Below are positions 58,741 through 64,000 of a stretch of DNA of 64,000 bases, piece after piece. The DNA lies in the NCBI GenBank assembly GCA_003971905.1, contig RSEE01000093.1:186001-250000 (forward strand), written 5' to 3'. The stretch's first letter is position 1. Each line of letters opens with the position of its first letter. This DNA comes from Moniliella sp. 'wahieum' (lineage: Eukaryota > Basidiomycota > Moniliellomycetes > Moniliellales > Moniliellaceae). The translations under genes and the position numbers were made by a program. The notes below the pieces were generated by a model. The model saw nothing but the letters and a program-made list of their open reading frames with translations, searched no databases and was not told where the DNA came from.

Positions 58741-60896
58741 CTCTCCTATGGTCTCCCTCGTCTTTGTTAGAGCCCAGAGACTGTAGGAGTGACACGGGTT
58801 ATTATTATTGCCTTTTCTCCCACAAGTGATTGTGCATCCCCTACTGTAATTGCATCACTACCACATTCCTTCCCCTTGTCGTGCTCGCCTTCCACACCTC
58901 TACGCGGGAGGGGAGCTATCACCATCCGGTAACGGTTGTCCGCAATCGGTTGCGTGTGTTGGTTACGCACTCTGCGCGTACGACTCGTCCCAAAAAAGCA
59001 CGAAACCGCAAATTAAACATGCCACTGCATAGCTTTACGGTGACGTGGTGACGTGACGCGTGATGGCGTTCTGGCCTTGTCACACGACCGCAGTCCACAT
59101 ATGAGGAGGGCAGCCATTGTCAGGCACACCGCAGTTCACAGGCGGGGTTTGCATTATATGCAAATCGTTTGGTATTCAAAATCGGTGTTTGGCGCCTCCG
59201 GCCTCCGTACCCGGCATGGTCAGCTTCCATGTCCCTCATCTCGTAGGATCTAAGCTCTATTAAGGCCCTAAGGCCTAAGGGCCTATAATAGTCCTTTTAG
59301 ACACACTAGTCAGTCTGAGATCTGACTATTGAACGTTTTGAACGTACTATACGTTGAACTGAATCGGGGCCATATCTGATTGCGGCAGAAACTCGTCCCT
59401 GGGCAACAGATTCCAAAAGCCTGAGGCTCAGCGCTGGGCGCCCGATCCTGCAGCAAGTGCATAACACTTGCGGATGCGTGACGCTGCGCGGTTACTCAAT
59501 AGGTGCAGTTGCCCGGGACCGGCGGCCGGGGGGCCTGCGACCGATGGGCGAGATGGAATTGGAAGGTGATGGACCGCGACCGGGCACGGCGACCGCTGGT
59601 ATCGCCGGAGTACAGAGCGCCGGATGCTTTGGCCGAACGCCACTGGAGCAACGCGTACAAGTTGCCGCGGGCCCAGCACTAGCCAGCAGTACGCGCAGTC
59701 CGCACCCTGTATTGAATTTGAGGTCTGAGGCCCTGAATACTGAGTCCGGGGTCTGAGACCAGGCACTGTTACTGAGTTTATACGTTCATTGTTCTGAATG
59801 CACTACTGAGTTAACTGAGTTATTAGTGACTAAAGAGCAATACATTAGCGCACCGATTAATAATAAGCTGCTTTCTAGTTGCCATGGTAGTTACTGTGTA
59901 TTAGGTTACTGCTGTCGCTGACTAGCAGCCAGGGGCGAGTCTAATGAGTAGGACTTCCAAGTGGAAGCGATATGGCTACAATGTGAGCACCATGTGAGTG
60001 TGACATGTTGTAGGGGCGGGGTTTGTACCTAGTACTTCTAGAGTACTCAATCTTTAAGTGATGCATCTCTGTGATATATGCATGTGTGTTGCGTATCCGT
60101 ATTCCTGTGTATCGATCGTGCATCCCAGGAGAAAAGCTGATCACAAAGACGATTGTCACTATCCAGAACAACGCGTTGGGGCCAGAGCAGTACATCAATA
60201 TGAAATGCCATTTAGGGGTGCATGGGAAAAACGGAGGCACTGTGAAGCGTCCGGTGTGATCAAAAGTGGAGAGAAGGCTGACGAAGGGACCCTCGGAGAT
60301 GTATAGTATACTTTTGCGCTATACTCTTTCGCCGTTTGTAATATGCACATGCATCGCAAGAACCAGACCCCAGTCCCGGGCCTCTGTTGGGAAGTATAGA
60401 GGGACGCACAATCGTTGAGTGTTGAGCGTGAGTGCCACGGCTTGAAAAATGCGAAATGATCCTATGTGTATACCCGTTACGTGTTACGTTGAACATTGAG
60501 GAGATAGGTGGGCTGTGCAAGTTTGAGCATTATCAGTGAAGAGACCTGCCAAAACTGTTAGGGGGGGCGTGTACAGAAAACGTGTTGCGCTGGTTCTGTC
60601 CTTGGGGGACAGAGATGCTTCGACGATCTGATCTATATCTGAAGGCTGCACACAACACGGCCAACTAGTCCAACTGTCAGTCGTTTGGTGTGTGTGGCAA
60701 CTTGAACATCCATACCGATCATCACAATTGTGCAGAAGGGTCTAGCCCTGGGCCATCCTCGAGCCCTTGTTTTGCCGAAAAAAAGCCGTGGACGCAGCAG
60801 CCAGCGTTAGCCGGTAACCAACGTTCACAGTATTCTGAGGTGGTGAGTCTGAGTACTCAACGGAGTAGTGACTACTAAGTGAATCGTGGTGGATAG

Positions 60897-60920
60897 TGAC
60901 TAGTGACTAGTGAGATCTGA
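60897..60920. repeat. Mixed-core heptad array (CTAG, CTAG, GATC)
   Basis: TGACTAG, TGACTAG, TGAGATC, TGA in perfect 7-bp register. Confidence 0.9.
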
Positions 60921-61697
60921 GAGTAGCTCAAAGCTTTTGCCTATATTATTGTACTGTGTGGCGGGATGCTGTGCCAGAGCGCCTGAGCTCAGCGCCTCCG
61001 CGCCTTCGCAAGCCCTCGAAGGTTTCCTCTATGCCAAACGTGCTGCAGCTCTTACTGACAACGAGATGGAACGTATAGGAAAGGGGTTTGGTATAACTCA
61101 GCACTCACACGTCACATACCCAGTATACTCAGGGCGACCTCTTCTAATATGTATGCAGCGGAGAAGATCTAAGATCATCGATCATATCAATCTGCATATC
61201 ATATACTTCTTGGGGGGTTCCCCCCACACCGGCACGTTTTCGTTCTTCCGTACACAACTGGCCCCAACGCAAGTTATTCAAGAGAGACATTGAGGGGCTG
61301 TGGTGCAGGATCTACCTTTAAAATTTGATGGCACCAACAAGTACTAAGGCCTGAAGATGTGCATGATGCACGTGACGGCGTCTCAATAAGCTGCTGAATC
61401 TTCGATGCACCTACTGCCATTGCCCATTTCTGTTTTGAGTACCTTGCGTATGATCCAGATTCTAGGAACAGTTGTACAGCCAAAGCAGACCTACATTTGG
61501 CCCCGGATGTCCTTCGAAACGAAGCGTTCAGGAGGACACGGATCGGCCCTACTATGATATATGGTACACTTGCGAGTATATAGTGTCCATCGTCTCGTAT
61601 TGAGTATTGCAGATGCTGGAGAAGAGAAACCACGATCGATTGTGGTGCAAGACGTTTGGGGTCTAGATTGATATCGACCTCAACGTTCCCATATCTC

Positions 61698-61735
61698 TCA
61701 GGCCTCATGGATCATCGATCATCAGGCCTCAACGT
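61698..61735. repeat. Mixed-core heptad array (GGCC, TGGA, TCGA, GGCC, ACGT)
   Basis: TCAGGCC, TCATGGA, TCATCGA, a bare TCA, TCAGGCC, TCAACGT. Four of the five cores are perfect palindromes. Confidence 0.9.
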
Positions 61736-61842
61736 CTCAACGGCCTCAACGTCGGCCGACCTCGGCGTATTACTCAGTTACTCGGGTGGCAAGACGGCTA
61801 CCACAGGCGGCACTCAATACTGCAACCACTACTTGAGTATAC

Positions 61843-61863
61843 TGAGTACTGAGTACTGAGTAT
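61843..61863. repeat. TGAGTAC heptad array
   Basis: TGAGTAC twice then TGAGTAT; another TGAGTAT lies 9 bp before. Confidence 0.9.
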
Positions 61864-62412
61864 CCGTCGACATTTTGTTCGGTGTCCACCATACTCACCC
61901 CCCCCCTAACACAATCACCTGCCCGAGGCCTGAGGCCTGAGACTCAAGCTGCAGGAGAAGCGAGTCCGAGCGCTACCTACGACAAACTGTGTGGGACCGT
62001 CATACTTCAACGGCTTATTTGCCCAACTCTACTACCCTCCTATGCCAGCCTCTCACGCATTGAACAAAGTAGTCATAGTATATGCGTCCGGGCCCCGGAC
62101 TTGGTCTGGATCCCTAGGGCCAACAGCTCGCTGTCGATGACTACAAGTACTTTTGGGTTTCAGTGTCCAGCGTATAGCATAGGGGCAATGAGCGCTGAGC
62201 GGCGCTGACCCAGCAGAGAACCCCGCGGACCACCAGGAGAGCAAGTAAAAAAGTACATATATCTCCGCTACGCTCTATATGGGATGCCTTTTTCCTTCCC
62301 ACATATCCTCCCGTCCTACACACGAATCCTCCATCCCGCGTAGGGCAGCCGGTTTTTTCCCACCAATTTCTCATCGCCGAGATCAACCTGGACTTGTGCT
62401 ACGGTAACCCCG

Positions 62413-63672
62413 ATGCCCCCATCCTCCAACTCCTACTCCCGAAAGCAGCAGATGCCCCGCTGCAAGAACCCACGCCGTCAGAAGCTCGCTATCGAGCCCA
62501 GCAATGAGGGTGAGCATCGCACCTTCACATGCACCGTCTGTTCCCGCCAATTCCATCGCCTACTCCACCTCCAACGTCACGAGTACATCCACTCTGATAA
62601 AAAACCGTTCCAATGCCCTTGGTGCCCAAAGGTAAGTGTCTCTCCCTACTGCTCCCTCCTCCCCACAGTACAGGGCAATGAGTGCATAGTGTACTGATTA
62701 TTTTTTTATCCTCAATGCAGTCTTTTACACGCCAAGACTCTCTTGTTCGCCATGCTCGACTGCATGTCCAAGAAGGAGACAAGAAGATGGTATCTCTCTC
62801 ACTCAACAGGCATAAGGGTATGTTTGTATCCAAATCAGTGGGCAATACTCTGTGACATGCTAACCCATCACGACCCGTCTTTCTTTTAACGATTATAGCG
62901 TGCATGTCCTGTACTGAAGAAGGGCAGTGCGAACGGTGCGCGGCGTACAATCGACGTTTGCTAAAGCGTAAAAACAAAGAAGACACTCTATCTCCATCTT
63001 CTCCTCCGCGCAAACGCACCTCTAGGAAGCCCACGAAGGAACCCAAACCTCCGGTACCCCCTCCGCTTCACGTGCCTCAATGGCAGGACCATGTTCGGCC
63101 CTCTCTTTCACCCATCTCGGCCGAGGAGAGAGCCCCACCAACCTGATTGAAGACTGTTTCAGTCCAGATAGTGGGACGGGTAAGTGGCGCCTCGTTTGAT
63201 CTTATGTGTTGAGGAGACGGATCTAACCCGACCCTGTTTTGCCCCCTAAGATCCCTTGTCGCCTACCGCTACTCCCGAGCTGCTCCCACCAGACCAAACA
63301 AGAACCACTCGGGACCACAGTATTTCTTCGTCAGAGTGTGGCTCTCTCATGAGCGGTGGCGATGTGCTACCGTCCTACTTGGCTCCTCCTGTATTCTTTC
63401 CCAGCATGCTTACCCCCCGTGCATTTGTGGAACCTGGCGCCATGACCAACTACACCCTCTCGCCCTCCTACGACTGCCGATCCCAGTCGATTTCCCCTTT
63501 TACGGCTCACTATGGTGGAACGGACCAGCCCCTTATTCCTACACCTCAAAGCGGATACTTTGATTCTTCCTTTTTCCCTACCATAACGTCTCCTGCTTCG
63601 ATCCTTGCTAACACCCTTCCATCGATGGTGTCCAAGATCAACTGCTCGATATGCTTCGCGCGTGCGAAGTGA
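62413..63672 (+). CDS. C2H2 zinc-finger regulator B
   Basis: Starts MPPSSNSYSRKQQMPRC at 62413. Two C2H2 fingers: FTCTVCSRQFHRLLHLQRH and FQCPWCPK-SFTRQDSLVRH, the second split by an 89-nt intron (62632-62720). A second intron (62818-62898, 81 nt) precedes ACMSCTEEGQCERCAAYNRR, a Cys cluster shared with regulator A. A basic stretch (LLKRKNKED, PRKRTSRKP) could be a nuclear signal. A frameshift near 63110-63130 leads to PTNLIEDCFSPDSGT. A third intron (63180-63250, 71 nt) follows, then a Ser/Pro-rich activation-like tail. The open frame stops at 63672. One more indel near 63630 would give the helical end QDQLLDMLRACEVMELSL and a stop near 63708. Likely a sequence-specific transcription factor. 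Confidence 0.75.
62632..62720 (+). other. Intron 1 of zinc-finger regulator B
   Basis: GTAAGTGTCTC...CCTCAATGCAG, 89 nt. It splits the second zinc finger after CPWCPK; regulator A lacks this intron. Confidence 0.85.
62818..62898 (+). other. Intron 2 of zinc-finger regulator B
   Basis: GTATGTTTGTA...ACGATTATAG, 81 nt. The position relative to the Cys cluster matches the intron of regulator A. Confidence 0.8.
63180..63250 (+). other. Intron 3 of zinc-finger regulator B
   Basis: GTAAGTGGCGC...GCCCCCTAAG, 71 nt, joining DSGT to DPLSPTATPELLP. Confidence 0.7.
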
Positions 63673-64000
63673 TGGAGCTTTCCCTTTCCTTACCTCGGGC
63701 TTCCTGAGGCGCATCAATTGATTCCCTTTTACTCTCCTCTGTTGTCCATCCCCCTCTATGGTCCATTTGTTGTCTTCCACCTAGTCTCCTATTCTGATTG
63801 ACCTTCATGATCATGTACTGTTTCCTGGTTACCAGGTGTTGGCGGTAGGTAGGCGTGCACAATCATGTAGAGTCTCTTCCGCGACTGGGAGGTTTTCTTG
63901 CCCTAGAGGAAGGGCATCAGGTCTTTTTCATCCGTCGTGTCATTACATGATAATATGGTGTTGGCGGAGGGAAATGAATGCTGGCGATTTGACCGGTTGA
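63673..64000. other. 3' flank of zinc-finger regulator B
   Basis: Probable end of the gene (to about 63708) and downstream sequence. No further gene was seen. Confidence 0.4.

Larger units (their letters stand above)
53472..62412. other. Gene-poor stretch 4
   Basis: About 8.9 kb with no supportable gene. It contains the presumed promoter of regulator A, heptad arrays (54311-54337, 54983-54996, 55403-55416, 60897-60920, 61698-61735, 61843-61863, 61927-61940) and a second copy of the sequence that precedes the Helitron helicase (58610-58740). Open frames near 57701-58388 show no recognisable similarity. Confidence 0.5.

Overview
This is nuclear DNA of a fungus, most likely a basidiomycete and perhaps Ustilaginomycotina (the subphylum is a guess from overall feel). 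The genes are GC-rich and monocistronic. They carry short introns of about 50-90 nt with GTACGT/GTATGT/GTAAGT/GTGAGT-type donors, often directly behind the start codon. The protein set is typical of fungi. No prokaryotic operons, CRISPR array, rRNA or convincing tRNA were seen.

The window alternates between gene-rich islands and long gene-poor stretches. Island 1 (1-26.4 kb) holds: SEC6 5' part (-), an IML2/TTC39 protein (-), a tail-anchored WW protein (-), RPL35 (+), a RhoGEF (-), the Golgi/Dsc RING ligase TUL1 (-), an unknown CaaX-ended protein (-), an unknown conserved gene (+), a GBD/FH3 formin-like protein (-), RPL29 (+), MBF1 (-), PRP19 (+) and the sulfurtransferase TUM1 (-). Smaller islands hold PER1/PGAP3 (33.4-35.1 kb), divergent pyridoxal kinase and NAPE-PLD/FMP30-type hydrolase genes (41.6-45.0 kb), and two paralogous two-finger C2H2 regulators (51.8-53.5 and 62.4-63.7 kb). 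The genes are unrelated housekeeping functions: secretion (SEC6, TUL1, PER1), translation (RPL35, RPL29), splicing (PRP19), polarity signalling (RhoGEF, GBD/FH3) and lipid or vitamin metabolism.

The gene-poor stretches (26.4-33.4, 35.1-41.5, 45.3-51.8 and 53.5-62.4 kb) hold decayed repeats, including the helicase end of a dead Helitron-type element near 39.1-39.8 kb. They also hold many short arrays of one striking design: a 7-bp unit made of TGA (sometimes TAA, or the complement) plus a self-complementary 4-mer. Eleven different 4-bp palindromes occupy the core. In several arrays the core changes from unit to unit while the 7-bp register is kept. This is the most unusual signal in the window.

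Nearly every long conserved gene, including essential ones, is broken by single-base frameshifts at which the protein family continues perfectly in another frame. The three single-ORF or short genes (RPL35, RPL29, WW protein) are intact. This looks like uncorrected indels in a long-read assembly more than real gene decay, so most CDS spans below are given as whole loci with the breaks noted.
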